The translations under genes and the position numbers were made by a program. A model generated the notes under the pieces. That model did no database searches and was not told the origin of the DNA. It saw only the letters and a list, made by a program, of their open reading frames with translations. This document shows positions 8,505-17,120 of a DNA stretch of 64,000 nucleotides, one piece after another. Every line of letters begins with the position of its first letter. Positions within the stretch are counted from its first letter, which is position 1. Origin of the DNA: an uncultured Bacteroidales bacterium (GTDB taxonomy: Bacteria > Bacteroidota > Bacteroidia > Bacteroidales > Paludibacteraceae); assembly GCA_944322025.1 (NCBI GenBank), contig CALUOH010000028.1, positions 24,014-88,013 on the forward strand, read 5' to 3'.

Positions 8505-8536
8505 TATTATTTTCGAACGACCGTTCTAAAATAATA
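8505..8536. promoter_or_regulatory. 32-bp palindromic operator for the TetR regulator
   Basis: The two 16-base arms (TATTATTTTCGAACGA on the left, and the complement of TATTATTTTAGAACGG on the right) pair at 14 of 16 positions about a centre between 8520 and 8521. The core GAACGnnCGTTC is a typical TetR-type dyad. It lies immediately upstream of the -7 box, where bound protein would block RNA polymerase. Confidence 0.8.
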
Positions 8537-8799
8537 CGCACTTAATCCTAATTCTAATTAATACAATCTCAGTATAACCAAAGAAAATTTAATGTATGAA
8601 AGTAGGCCACATCCTACTGTCTGGCACAAAGAAAAGCGTGAATAATAAGGTATATAATACAGTGTCATTCACCGTCTGCCGACACTGTAGCGACATCAGA
8701 CGAAGAAATTATTAACATTTGGAGTAATCCTCAACGGCAAAACGGGAAAGGAAAAACCGCATATCCGTACTCTGCCCCACCACGGCCAGCGGCCATAGC
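8537..8799. other. Intergenic region with two small hairpins, no gene
   Basis: AT-rich spacer between the TetR operator and the PfkB stop. It contains AGTAGG/CCTACT (8601-8618) and an 8-bp inverted repeat ACAGTGTC/GACACTGT (8659-8688). Neither is followed by a T-run in the direction of the PfkB gene. No open frame with coding character was seen. Confidence 0.5.
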
Positions 8800-9771
8800 C
8801 TATAACGAAAAGCAGCCCTTTATCCGCGACCACTCGCTCTCCGGCAACTTCGCGCCGACTCTCTGTATGACTGCCTCCGCACACATCGCACCCAGCCGCG
8901 CACACACGCCGAGCGGCAGACTGTGCGCCATTCCGAAGAGAAAGCCCGACGCATATATATCCCCCGCCCCGGTAGCGTCTACGCACTTCACAGGATTAGG
9001 CGATACACGTTCCACTGTCCCGCGCGAACATACTACAGACCCTCGGCTGCCCATCTTGACCACGGCAATACCAGCGCAGGCGGCCATTGCCTCCGCCGCA
9101 CCCTCCCCGCGCATACCGGTAAAGGCGTATGCCTCCTCCTCATTGGCGAATATGACATCTACGTACCTCTCTGCAAACGCTTTGAGGAAGTCAAGCTCCT
9201 CCTCCACTATATTGAAACTCGCCATGTCTATCGACACCGTGAGACCCGCCTCCTTGGCCATACGCCCCGCGCACTCCATTAGCGCATGGTTCTGCACGAG
9301 ATAACCCTCTATATGGAATATGTCATACCCCCTGAACATCTCGGGGCTGAGGTCTTCGGCGCACAGTTCGTTTGCCGCGCCCAGATATGTAAACATAGTG
9401 CGCTCCCCGTCCTCCGAAACCAGCACATTGCACCGCCCCGACGGCAGTCCGCCGCATAGCAGCATGGGCCTCACGCCGTTCGCCTCCATATCCTTCTTGA
9501 AGAAATCGCCCTCCGCGTCGCGCCCCACCTTGCCTATGAATGCCGCCGCCGCGCCCAGCTTCGCCACACCGTTTATGGTGTTGGCCGCCGACCCGCCAGT
9601 GACGATATGCCGCTCCAGTGGCGACACGGCATGCTCTATCGCGCGCATTGTCTCCACCCCTATCAGCTGCATACTCCCCTTCGGGTAACCCGCAGTGCAG
9701 GGCACAGCCTCGCTCCCTGTCAGGGAGAGTATGTCCACAAGCGCATTGCCTATTCCGAGCACTCTTCTCAT
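8800..9771 (-). CDS. PfkB-family carbohydrate/nucleoside kinase (adenosine-kinase-like)
   Basis: The 323-residue protein has both PfkB signatures: the N-terminal GG region TGGSAANT (58-65) with IGKVGRDAEGDFF after it, and the C-terminal ATP-site motif DATGAGD (265-271), whose last Asp is the catalytic base. The N-terminal 'GIGNALVDIL' and the general arrangement resemble the adenosine-kinase-like PfkB proteins annotated across Bacteroidales. The substrate could be adenosine, ribose or another sugar and cannot be decided here. It is monocistronic: the TetR promoter lies beyond its 3' end and tRNA genes lie upstream. Confidence 0.85.
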   Translation of the reverse strand: MRRVLGIGNALVDILSLTGSEAVPCTAGYPKGSMQLIGVETMRAIEHAVSPLERHIVTGGSAANTINGVAKLGAAAAFIGKVGRDAEGDFFKKDMEANGVRPMLLCGGLPSGRCNVLVSEDGERTMFTYLGAANELCAEDLSPEMFRGYDIFHIEGYLVQNHALMECAGRMAKEAGLTVSIDMASFNIVEEELDFLKAFAERYVDVIFANEEEAYAFTGMRGEGAAEAMAACAGIAVVKMGSRGSVVCSRGTVERVSPNPVKCVDATGAGDIYASGFLFGMAHSLPLGVCARLGAMCAEAVIQRVGAKLPESEWSRIKGCFSL

Positions 9772-9923
9772 CGTGAAACTTAGAAACTGTTTTGATTTTA
9801 CCGTCTACATGGATTGTGATGGCCTGCCGTGCCATATCACGCACTCATGGCCGGAGCAATCCCGGGCCACCCACATGGACATGAAAAAAGCCGCTCATCT
9901 TCACTCGCGGCTCTCCTCTCTCG

Positions 9924-9997
9924 CTCTCCCTCTTGGACTTGAACCAAGGACCCTCTGATTAACAGTCAGATGCTCTAACCAACTGAGCTAAGGAAGA
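9924..9997 (-). tRNA. tRNA-Asn (anticodon GTT), copy 2
   Basis: The minus strand folds as a tRNA: acceptor TCTTCCT/AGGGAGA (one G-U pair), D-arm GCTC...GAGC, anticodon stem TCTGA/TCAGA around loop CTGTTAA with anticodon GTT, and T-arm CTTGG TTCAAGT CCAAG. The discriminator is G and CCA is not encoded. It is identical to the copy at 10094-10167, which lies 96 bases upstream. Confidence 0.95.
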
Positions 9998-10093
9998 ATT
10001 TTAACCCATATCTATTCGGATACATCCGACTGCCGCCTTACACCAAAGCCTCTGACGGCCACCCCACGGCAATCTTCCGCATCCTCTTTCTTG

Positions 10094-10167
10094 CTCTCCC
10101 TCTTGGACTTGAACCAAGGACCCTCTGATTAACAGTCAGATGCTCTAACCAACTGAGCTAAGGAAGA
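10094..10167 (-). tRNA. tRNA-Asn (anticodon GTT), copy 1
   Basis: Identical cloverleaf to the gene at 9924-9997, including the variable and T-loops. Its promoter is recognisable upstream at 10210-10240, and the two tRNAs are probably one transcript. CCA is not encoded, so it is added after transcription. Confidence 0.95.
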
Positions 10168-10209
10168 ATATCACATCATCCGACGGATTCCCGTCCCTCA
10201 AATGCTCGG

Positions 10210-10240
10210 CAAAATTACTGCTTTTCGCCGGATTGCACAA
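10210..10240 (-). promoter_or_regulatory. Promoter of the tRNA-Asn pair
   Basis: On the minus strand, -33 TTGT and -7 TAATTTTG are separated by exactly 19 bases, a good match to the Bacteroidetes consensus. The -33 lies inside a perfect 15-base palindrome, GCACAACaGTTGTGC (10235-10249). No terminator-like T-run follows that palindrome on the minus strand. Confidence 0.7.
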
Positions 10241-10354
10241 CAGTTGTGCGCAAAAAAAGAATAAAAATATTTCCGACCGCTCCAAACTCCTGTCCGCCAA
10301 AGCCTTACCGCCTAATCTCATGCATCCGTCACCACCGCCTCTGCCCCTCCCTGC

Positions 10355-11173
10355 TCATGGCGCGGGGTTATAATGGCGGAACACATACACCTTCGACGGC
10401 AGCATCCTGTCGAGTGGCTGTATGAGTTCCAGCTCTATACCCTTCTCCCTCAGTGCCTCCTCCACAGTCGCCCGCGCCACCTCCGGCGTATTGTTCTCCT
10501 GCGACAAGTGGCAGAGAAAAAGATGCGAGAGCCGCCCGTTCGGGTTATCAGCGAGGAAACGCGCCGCATGCTCATTGCTCAGATGCCCCACGTGCGAGCG
10601 CACCCTCTGCTTCAGCGGATACGGGTACGGCCCGTTCTTCAGCATATTCTCGTCATAGTTGGCCTCCAGCACCAGATAGTCCGCCTTCGCTATGTGGTCT
10701 GCCGCCTCCTTGTTTATATACCCCAAGTCCGTCGCTATGACAAAACACTGGTCGCCGTACGTGAATGAATAGCCCACGCTGTCCGTCGCGTCATGCGACA
10801 CGGGAAACGACTGTATCTGAAAATCACGTATCTCTATATGCTCCCCCTTGTTGAAATACATGCACGCCGACGGCGGCAGCTTCTCCGTCACGCGGTAATT
10901 CCGGTCAATCCCCTTGTGCATGTCCGCCGTCAGGTATATCGGACGGTAATACTTGCACGCCAGCGTCCCCACGCACTTTATGTGGTCCGTATGGTCATGG
11001 GTGATAAACACGCCCCAGATATTGTCCAGCGACAGCCCCCTCTCCTTCAACGCCTTCTTTATGGCGCGGATGCCTATGCCCGCATCTATCAGGAAACCAT
11101 ATTCCCCCGTACCTATATAATAGCAGTTGCCGCTGCTGCCGCTGCCCATGCTGAAAAAGCGAAGTCTGTCCAT
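10355..11173 (-). CDS. MBL-fold metallo-hydrolase, WalJ/YycJ-like
   Basis: With the ATG at 11173 (MDRLRFFSMGSGSSGNCYYI) the product is 272 residues. The MBL metal-binding motif THDHTDH is at residues 58-64, and further His ligands follow (VSHDATDS, LCHLSQENN region). The SMGSGSSGN N-terminus is characteristic of the YycJ/WalJ and related ribonuclease-like branch, which are nucleases linked to DNA or cell-wall homeostasis. An upstream in-frame extension to 11269 crosses the predicted -7 box (11234-11241) and is rejected. It is a single gene, divergent from the outer-membrane/phosphoesterase trio. Confidence 0.87.
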   Translation of the reverse strand: MDRLRFFSMGSGSSGNCYYIGTGEYGFLIDAGIGIRAIKKALKERGLSLDNIWGVFITHDHTDHIKCVGTLACKYYRPIYLTADMHKGIDRNYRVTEKLPPSACMYFNKGEHIEIRDFQIQSFPVSHDATDSVGYSFTYGDQCFVIATDLGYINKEAADHIAKADYLVLEANYDENMLKNGPYPYPLKQRVRSHVGHLSNEHAARFLADNPNGRLSHLFLCHLSQENNTPEVARATVEEALREKGIELELIQPLDRMLPSKVYVFRHYNPAP

Positions 11174-11233
11174 CGAGCCTGAATTAAAGAATCTCCCATC
11201 GTCCTGCCCCGCAAGGGATAGCACAATGCGGCG

Positions 11234-11241
11234 CAAAGGTA
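11234..11241 (-). promoter_or_regulatory. -7 box TACCTTTG of the MBL-fold gene
   Basis: The minus-strand match to TAnnTTTG lies 60 bases upstream of the chosen start codon. No clear -33 box is present at the expected distance, so the call rests on one element. Confidence 0.5.
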
Positions 11242-11319
11242 AAAGAAAAAATCCGTCCGCACCGCCCACTCTCCATACTCATTTTTAACCCAAATCGGCC
11301 ATTAGGTTCTAAGTTAATC

Positions 11320-11380
11320 AAGGTTAAAAAGTCGTACTCTCGATGGAGCGGCTACGGACACCATACGGAGCGTCTCCCCA
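11320..11380 (+). repeat. Second dispersed repeat family, copy A
   Basis: AAGGTTAAAAAGTCGTACTC, then TCGATGGAGC, GGCTACGGACACCATACGG and a final CTCCCC match 28769-28830 at most positions, with the first part also at 28604-28626. Just upstream, TTTTTAACC (11282-11290) forms a 9-bp inverted repeat with GGTTAAAAA (11322-11330). It lies in the spacer 11242-11751, which has no gene. Confidence 0.7.
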
Positions 11381-11493
11381 GCCCCCGGCAAATCCGCACA
11401 ACACTCTCCCGCACCAAAACGCACATCCTCCTCAATATGCACACTGCCAATACCCACAAAATCGCGCATCCAACCCTTTGACAACCAAAATCT

Positions 11494-11625
11494 TCACCTA
11501 CCCCTCAGCCACCTTTCAGCTACCTCCCCGCTACCCTCAACCAAGCAAGTCTGCATTCTTCGCGCTTATCCGTTCAATTTGTACCGAAAACAGCAACTCA
11601 TCTTCTCGGTATCCATTTCATATAC
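11494..11625 (+). repeat. Dispersed 11-bp-array repeat, copy 2
   Basis: Consecutive 11-mers TCACCTACCCC, TCAGCCACCTT, TCAGCTACCTC and CCCGCTACCCT (about 11494-11537) lead into CAACCAAGCAA. A flank containing TTCGCGCTTATCCGTTCAA and CAGCAACTCATCTTCTCGG follows, alignable over about 80 bases with copy 1. Confidence 0.75.
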
Positions 11626-11707
11626 CCGCCGCCGCTCCGCCCTCCCCGTCCACAGCCCCCCGCACATATTACGTGCCATTAAGCCCGTTTCCTAACCGAA
11701 CTTTTAT

Positions 11708-11715
11708 TACCTTTG
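11708..11715 (+). promoter_or_regulatory. -7 box TACCTTTG of the 11752-13870 operon
   Basis: TACCTTTG lies 37 bases upstream of the ATG at 11752. The nearest -33-like TTTC (11688-11691) gives a short 16-base spacer, so the -33 is weak. Confidence 0.55.
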
Positions 11716-11751
11716 CCAATTCAAAGACATGGAGCTGAAAAACATACCCCG

Positions 11752-12504
11752 ATGAAAACAAGAACCTCACTGGCAATCATACTGATACTGGTCTGCACGC
11801 TCTCCTCCGTGGCGCAGTGCCCCGCCTCCGTGGCGGCATGCGGCGGCAGCGGGCTGACTGGCAGCGGGGCGCGGCACACATTAGTGCCGGAGCTGGGCTA
11901 TGGATATAACACCGCCGAACGCTCCTACGGCACTGCCGCACTCACATACACCGGCACGGTAGCCCCGTGGGCATGGCTCTCCGCAGGCGCACAGGCCTCC
12001 ACATCAGACAGCTACGCACTGAAACTTAGGGCCGACTTCGGATGGAAGCTCGGCAGGCAGGGACGCATGGGACTGCGCAACCACTACATGTACACCGCAT
12101 ACGCCTTCGCCGGGATGCAGGGCTTCGACGCCGCGCTCATGGCCGCCTACGACCACGACTACTTCTACGTCGGCATCGGCATACTGACGCGCCTCTTCGC
12201 CCCTCTGCACGGCAACGGAGTGATACACGAGCCACTCGACATGGCCTATGACGTGGAGGGAAGGATATTCCCCAAAAGCCATCCGTGGAACATGGCGCTG
12301 CAAATCACAAACGTACAGCCCTTCCGCACTGGGCACTTCTTTGAACCGGAACTGATACTGAAAGGAAACTGCACCGTATATGAAAGGCGCGGCTCACGCT
12401 ACCGCGCCACCCTCCGCGCCGCATACAGGCCGGCGGGAACCATGAGCATAGCGGCATCGTTTTATGGGATAGAGATAACTGCGGGGGTAATATGCGAGAT
12501 ATAA
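11752..12504 (+). CDS. Secreted outer-membrane-type protein of unknown function
   Basis: The 250-residue product starts at the ATG at 11752 (MKTRTSLAIILILVCTLSSVAQC), a clear signal peptide. The mature part alternates aromatic and polar residues in strand-like stretches (LVPELGYGYNTAERSYGTAALTY, then AWLSAGAQ, YYVGIGILTRLF-like segments), suggesting a small beta-barrel or porin-like fold. I recognise no family. It overlaps the next gene by 13 bases in another frame, so translation of the two is coupled. The next two genes encode a phosphoesterase lipoprotein and a Nudix hydrolase. Confidence 0.75.
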   Translation: MKTRTSLAIILILVCTLSSVAQCPASVAACGGSGLTGSGARHTLVPELGYGYNTAERSYGTAALTYTGTVAPWAWLSAGAQASTSDSYALKLRADFGWKLGRQGRMGLRNHYMYTAYAFAGMQGFDAALMAAYDHDYFYVGIGILTRLFAPLHGNGVIHEPLDMAYDVEGRIFPKSHPWNMALQITNVQPFRTGHFFEPELILKGNCTVYERRGSRYRATLRAAYRPAGTMSIAASFYGIEITAGVICEI

Positions 12505-13346
12505 TGATTGCGGCATTGGCCGCTGTGCTGTTGACAGCCTGCGAACAGTATGACGTCAAAGGCTTCTTCGCCTCGCCGAGTTCAGGCGTGGACATCCGTT
12601 ATGAGCAATCGTCCGCCATGGCGGAGCCGGACAACATTGACATAGCGGACACCGACACCTACACCGTCTGGTGCTGCGGCGACATACACTGCATGGACAG
12701 CGCGGACAACTTCCGCTCCATGCTCCGCTCTGCCGTAGAGGGCAATGGCGACCCGCTGATTGTCATCGCTAACGGCGACCTCACCGACCGCGAAGGAGGC
12801 CTCTATGAGGTAAGGAGGATTATCGACAGCGAAACCCATGGGAGTGAGACTCCGCACATATTCACCTCCATAGGCAATCACGACCTCTTCTTCAATCAGT
12901 GGGAAGTATACCGGACGCTCTTCGGACGCTCCTTTTACAGCTTTGACGTAAAGACCTCCGGAGGCACTGACCTCTTCATATGCCTCGACACGGGTAACGC
13001 ACAGCTCGGCAGTAGCCAGAAAGAGTGGCTCGAAAACCTCTTGCGCCAAAACCGTAACCGATATCGCCACTGCACCATATTCACCCATACGAACCTTTGG
13101 CTCTCTGACTACTCGCAGTTCCCGACAGGCAGCATGCCCACACAGGAGACCATCTACCTCGCCGGGCTGGCGGCAGAATACAGCGTGCAGCTTTTCATAC
13201 AGTCACATGACCACCACCGCGACGAACGCGAAATGAATGGAGTGACCTACGTGACACTCGACGCTATAAATGACGGCGCGGAAAATGCGTCATACCTCGA
13301 AGTGACGTACGGCGACACCCTTTCATACAGATTTATAGATATATGA
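12492..13346 (+). CDS. Metallophosphoesterase lipoprotein
   Basis: The 284-residue protein starts with a lipoprotein signal (IAALAAVLLTAC, lipidated Cys17), so it is anchored outside the cytoplasm. Calcineurin-type metal motifs follow in order: GDIH (63-66), GDL (95-97), GNHD (128-131), H199 in FTHTN, and SHDH (238-241), where most families have GHxH. It would hydrolyse a phosphoester outside the inner membrane, but the substrate is unknown. It overlaps the preceding gene by 13 bases and the Nudix gene by 4 (ATGA), so the three are one translational unit. Confidence 0.85.
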   Translation: MRDIMIAALAAVLLTACEQYDVKGFFASPSSGVDIRYEQSSAMAEPDNIDIADTDTYTVWCCGDIHCMDSADNFRSMLRSAVEGNGDPLIVIANGDLTDREGGLYEVRRIIDSETHGSETPHIFTSIGNHDLFFNQWEVYRTLFGRSFYSFDVKTSGGTDLFICLDTGNAQLGSSQKEWLENLLRQNRNRYRHCTIFTHTNLWLSDYSQFPTGSMPTQETIYLAGLAAEYSVQLFIQSHDHHRDEREMNGVTYVTLDAINDGAENASYLEVTYGDTLSYRFIDI

Positions 13347-13870
13347 CACACCCGTTTGAGACATTCCGCTATTGCCCCCAGTGCGGCTCTGCACTGTTCG
13401 GACATCACGACCTGCGCAGTAACATGTGCCGACAGTGCGGCTTCCTGTTCTACGCCAACTGTGCCTCGGCAGTGGCGGCAGTCATCACAGACAGTGAAAA
13501 GCGCATTCTGCTCTGCACAAGGGCGGAAGAACCGCAGAAGGGCATGCTCGACCTGCCCGGCGGCTTTGTCGAGTTCGACGAGACAGCCGAGGAGGCCGTG
13601 CGCAGGGAGCTGCATGAGGAACTTGGCATAGAGGTACATGATGTGTGCTACCTCTTCTCCCGCCCTAACAGATATACATATTCAGGCTATACCGTACATA
13701 CCTTGGACTTGTTCTTCCGCGTGACGGTGGACGACCTCGGCGATATATGCTGTGCCGATGACGTGAAGGAGGCCCGCTTCTTCTCTGCCAATGACATAGA
13801 TTTCAGCATGATAGGGTTCGACTCTATGAAAACCGCACTGCGCAAGGTCATAGACGAAGGACTGATATAA
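13343..13870 (+). CDS. Nudix hydrolase with N-terminal zinc ribbon
   Basis: The 175-residue protein has an NADH-pyrophosphatase-like zinc ribbon (C11, C14, C29, C32) followed by a complete Nudix box at residues 74-96 (G-x5-E80-x7-R88-E-L-x-E92-E93-x-G95). The fold hydrolyses nucleoside diphosphates linked to another moiety, and zinc-ribbon members are often NUDT/NADH-pyrophosphatase-like. No secretion signal is present, so it is cytoplasmic, unlike its two operon partners. Its ATG overlaps the previous stop (ATGA). A GGGCAG/CTGCCC hairpin follows the stop but lacks a T-run. Confidence 0.9.
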   Translation: MTHPFETFRYCPQCGSALFGHHDLRSNMCRQCGFLFYANCASAVAAVITDSEKRILLCTRAEEPQKGMLDLPGGFVEFDETAEEAVRRELHEELGIEVHDVCYLFSRPNRYTYSGYTVHTLDLFFRVTVDDLGDICCADDVKEARFFSANDIDFSMIGFDSMKTALRKVIDEGLI

Positions 13871-13938
13871 TCCGTGCCAAACAGGGGCAGGCTGCTGCCC
13901 GCCCAATATGCGCAAGAATAAAAACAAGTAAAATTCAG

Positions 13939-13969
13939 TTTCATATATACCCGAATTACATTAACTTTG
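13939..13969 (+). promoter_or_regulatory. Promoter of the TPR/beta-barrel gene pair
   Basis: -33 TTTC and -7 TAACTTTG with a 19-base spacer. The predicted start near 13976 gives a leader of about 67 bases to the ATG at 14043. Confidence 0.7.
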
Positions 13970-14042
13970 TACTCGTGGAGTATATGCCCGCTGGGGTTGC
14001 TCCTCACAGTACACACATAGACATCAATACTATAACCATAAC

Positions 14043-17000
14043 ATGAAAAAAGGGATAATACTATTGGCGGCACTCCTCTCATCCGCCGTATGGGCAAATG
14101 CGCAGGAGACATACTCCGCCAACAATCCGGACAGGGACTTCATCCGGGGAAAGGAGCTTTATGAACAGGGCAAACACGGGGTCAGTAAGACATATCTGAC
14201 AAGGTATATAAAAGAGAACGGCGACAGCGATGCTTCCACCTACCAGATGGCACGGTACTATCTGGCGTGCAACGCGTTCACGCTCAAGGACAAGGATGCG
14301 CTCGACCTGCTGACCGGCTATCTGGACGATTACCCGTACAGCCCGGTACGTGGCCGCGTATGCTACATGATAGGCCGCATATACTACGAGAAAAAAGACT
14401 ATGAGAAGGCACTGAAATGGTTCAATGGCCTGAAAGGCAATCAGCTCAACGCGGAGGAAAACAACGACTACCTCTTCGCCAAAGCCTATGCAGGCATGAC
14501 CGTCGGTGAGTATGCGCAGGCAAGCCCCATCTTTGAGGCTCTGAGCGGCGGAGACAATAAATACCGGGACGATGCGGCCTACTATCACGCCTACTCCGAA
14601 TTCTGCATGAAAGACTATGACAATGCGCTAGTGCTTTTCAGCAGAGTCGACACTACCGGACGCTACGGCGAAGCGGCAAGATACCACATACTGCAAATAT
14701 ACGACCGTAAGGGGGATAGGGATAGAGCCGTGAATTACGGTAAAATGCTCATCGCCCGCTACCCCGAAAGCAAATACAACTCCGAGGCATACAGGATATT
14801 GGGAGAGAACTCATACTATAACGGCGACTGGGCATCAGCCGCCGGGTACCTCAGCCGATACGCTTCAGCGGAAGAGAAGGTACAACGCCCCGACATGTTC
14901 ATGCTCGGCATGGCGTATTATCGGGAAAACCGCTATCCAGAGGCGGTCAAGTCGCTCGGCATTGTGACTGCCGGACAGGACTCGCTGGCACAGGCCGCAT
15001 ATCTCTATATCGGATACAGTTACCTGAAAGACAACAGTATAAGCAATGCGCGTATGGCATTCCAGTCTGCCGTCAAAAACGGCTCCGACCCCGCAATGAC
15101 AGAGACCGCATCGTACAATTATGCCATGGCCACCTATCAGGACAACACCCCGTTCGGAGAAGCACTGACCGCATTCGAGAACTTCATAACACACTATCCG
15201 GAGTCTCAGCATCTCGATGCCGTCTACCGCCACATGGCAAGCATCTATATGAACGAGAAAGACTATGCGTCCGCTCTCCGTTCGATAGAAAAAGTGGAAA
15301 CACCAAACGCGCAAATCCGACAGGCGAAAGAAAACGCCCTCTTCCAGTTGGGAGTCAGCGCGTTCCTCTCGAAAGACTACACCGGAGCGGAAGACTATTT
15401 CAGCAGGTCGATAGCGGAATACACCCCTAACTCCTTTTCTGCGCAGGCATTCCTTTGGCGCGGTGAGACATACTACCGCCTCGGCAAACAGGAGTTGTGC
15501 CGTAAGGACATCGAAACATACTTGAACAAGACACAGCCAAAGGACGTAAACGACGTGCTCAAAGCGTACTACACTATGGGGTACTCATACTTCGAAGCGA
15601 AAGACTACAACACGGCCATGAACTGGTTTTCCAAATTCCTGTCCATAAAGAATGCTGACCGCAACAAGCTCTATCCCGATGTGCTCAACCGCACGGCTGA
15701 CTACTATTTCAACAGACGCGACTTCAACCGCGCATTGGAGACCTATGCCAAAGTGAATCCAGGCTCTGCCTCCGCCCCATACGCCCTCTATCAGTACGCT
15801 TTCATACTCGGACTGCAAAAGAGGTACGACGAGAAAATAGCATCGCTTAACAAACTCATTGACAAATACGCTGCGTCAGACTATGCAGACATAGCGGCAT
15901 ACGAGCTTGGGCGTACATACTTCATAATGGAACGCCACGACAAGGCAGTTGACACATATCGTAAAATTGTGGAGCGCGGCGGGAAAAATCAGCTCACACG
16001 CAAGGCCGCCCTCGAAATAGGCATGGTCTATGCCAACATGAATGAACCCCAAAAGGCTATAGACGCATACAAATATGTAGTGGAAAAATTCCCCAATAGC
16101 GAAGAGACGAAAGTCGCGTTGGAAAGCATGCAGTCCATATACATCGAACACAACAAGGTAGATGACTATCTGGCATATCGAGAGTCTATCGCGGGGAGCA
16201 CAATTTCAACCATTGCTCCCAGCCAGGAAGACTCAATAACATTCATCGCTGCCGAAAGAGTCTATGCCAAAGGCGATTACAAGACAGCGATTGCTTCACT
16301 CAATAATTACATCGTGAAATTCTGTGACATACCAACGCTTAACTGCATCACGGCACAATATTACATAGCCGAATGTTACTACTCGTTACATGACTACGAC
16401 AAGGCGTTGTCGTTCTACGACAAGTTGACTGAATACGATGGCAACTCATACATGGAGAAAGCACTAATCCGTGCATCAGAAATCACATATGACCAGAAGG
16501 CATATTCCGAAGCGGCATACTATTTCAGACAACTTTTGCGGACGGCAAACAGCAGTGAAGAAAAATCCATTGCACGCCTCGGTATACTCAGATGTGACTA
16601 CTATACCGACAATTACAGAGAAGCTATAGACATCGCCACCGAGATAATCGCCGCTGACACATCCGACATTAACCTCGTCCGAGAAGCACGCTATTGTCGT
16701 GCCAAGTCCTATTGGGCTCTCGAAGAGAAAGACTCCGCTGCAACGGATCTCGTACTCCTCTCTGGCGATGTGCGCCACGAAATGGGAGCCGAGGCAACAT
16801 ACATGTATGCAGACTACCTGACAGAAAAACAGGACTATGATACCGCAGAGAGCACAATAATGAAGTTCATACAGGAAAACACACCGCACCAGTACTGGCT
16901 CGCGAAATGTTTTGTCCTGCTTTCCGACATATACATCGCAAAAGGAGACGACTTCATGGCAAAACAATATCTCATCTCGCTACAAGAGAATTATACTGAC

Positions 17001-17081
17001 ACAACAAATGACATCAGACCGCTCATAAACGAACGGCTCGACTCGATACAGTCAAGGGAGGAAGCGACGATATTGCAATAA
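14043..17081 (+). CDS. Large periplasmic/outer-membrane tetratricopeptide repeat protein
   Basis: The 1012-residue protein has a signal peptide (MKKGIILLAALLSSAVWANAQ). The rest is almost entirely TPR-type helical hairpins, with recurrent Y-x-x-A-x-x-x-F/Y and YP-S patterns such as KDYEKALKWFNGL, YNTAMNWFSKFL, HDYDKALSFYDKL and PQKAIDAYKYVVEKFP. I count well over 15 TPR-like units. Such long secreted TPR proteins act as scaffolds in envelope assembly. It is followed after 39 bases by a beta-barrel gene on the same strand. The family is common in Bacteroidetes, but I know of no assigned function. Confidence 0.88.
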   Translation: MKKGIILLAALLSSAVWANAQETYSANNPDRDFIRGKELYEQGKHGVSKTYLTRYIKENGDSDASTYQMARYYLACNAFTLKDKDALDLLTGYLDDYPYSPVRGRVCYMIGRIYYEKKDYEKALKWFNGLKGNQLNAEENNDYLFAKAYAGMTVGEYAQASPIFEALSGGDNKYRDDAAYYHAYSEFCMKDYDNALVLFSRVDTTGRYGEAARYHILQIYDRKGDRDRAVNYGKMLIARYPESKYNSEAYRILGENSYYNGDWASAAGYLSRYASAEEKVQRPDMFMLGMAYYRENRYPEAVKSLGIVTAGQDSLAQAAYLYIGYSYLKDNSISNARMAFQSAVKNGSDPAMTETASYNYAMATYQDNTPFGEALTAFENFITHYPESQHLDAVYRHMASIYMNEKDYASALRSIEKVETPNAQIRQAKENALFQLGVSAFLSKDYTGAEDYFSRSIAEYTPNSFSAQAFLWRGETYYRLGKQELCRKDIETYLNKTQPKDVNDVLKAYYTMGYSYFEAKDYNTAMNWFSKFLSIKNADRNKLYPDVLNRTADYYFNRRDFNRALETYAKVNPGSASAPYALYQYAFILGLQKRYDEKIASLNKLIDKYAASDYADIAAYELGRTYFIMERHDKAVDTYRKIVERGGKNQLTRKAALEIGMVYANMNEPQKAIDAYKYVVEKFPNSEETKVALESMQSIYIEHNKVDDYLAYRESIAGSTISTIAPSQEDSITFIAAERVYAKGDYKTAIASLNNYIVKFCDIPTLNCITAQYYIAECYYSLHDYDKALSFYDKLTEYDGNSYMEKALIRASEITYDQKAYSEAAYYFRQLLRTANSSEEKSIARLGILRCDYYTDNYREAIDIATEIIAADTSDINLVREARYCRAKSYWALEEKDSAATDLVLLSGDVRHEMGAEATYMYADYLTEKQDYDTAESTIMKFIQENTPHQYWLAKCFVLLSDIYIAKGDDFMAKQYLISLQENYTDTTNDIRPLINERLDSIQSREEATILQ

Positions 17082-17120
17082 TACATTACATGTCAAAAAC
17101 AAACGAATAAAGGTACAGCG

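Noticed and set aside
8696..8986. Minus-strand open frame overlapping the end of the PfkB gene
   Set aside because: Out of frame with the kinase and with biased composition; the PfkB frame explains the sequence.
9924..10167. Integration site next to the tandem tRNA-Asn genes
   Set aside because: No integrase, no partial tRNA duplicate or direct repeat was found. The two genes are complete tandem copies.
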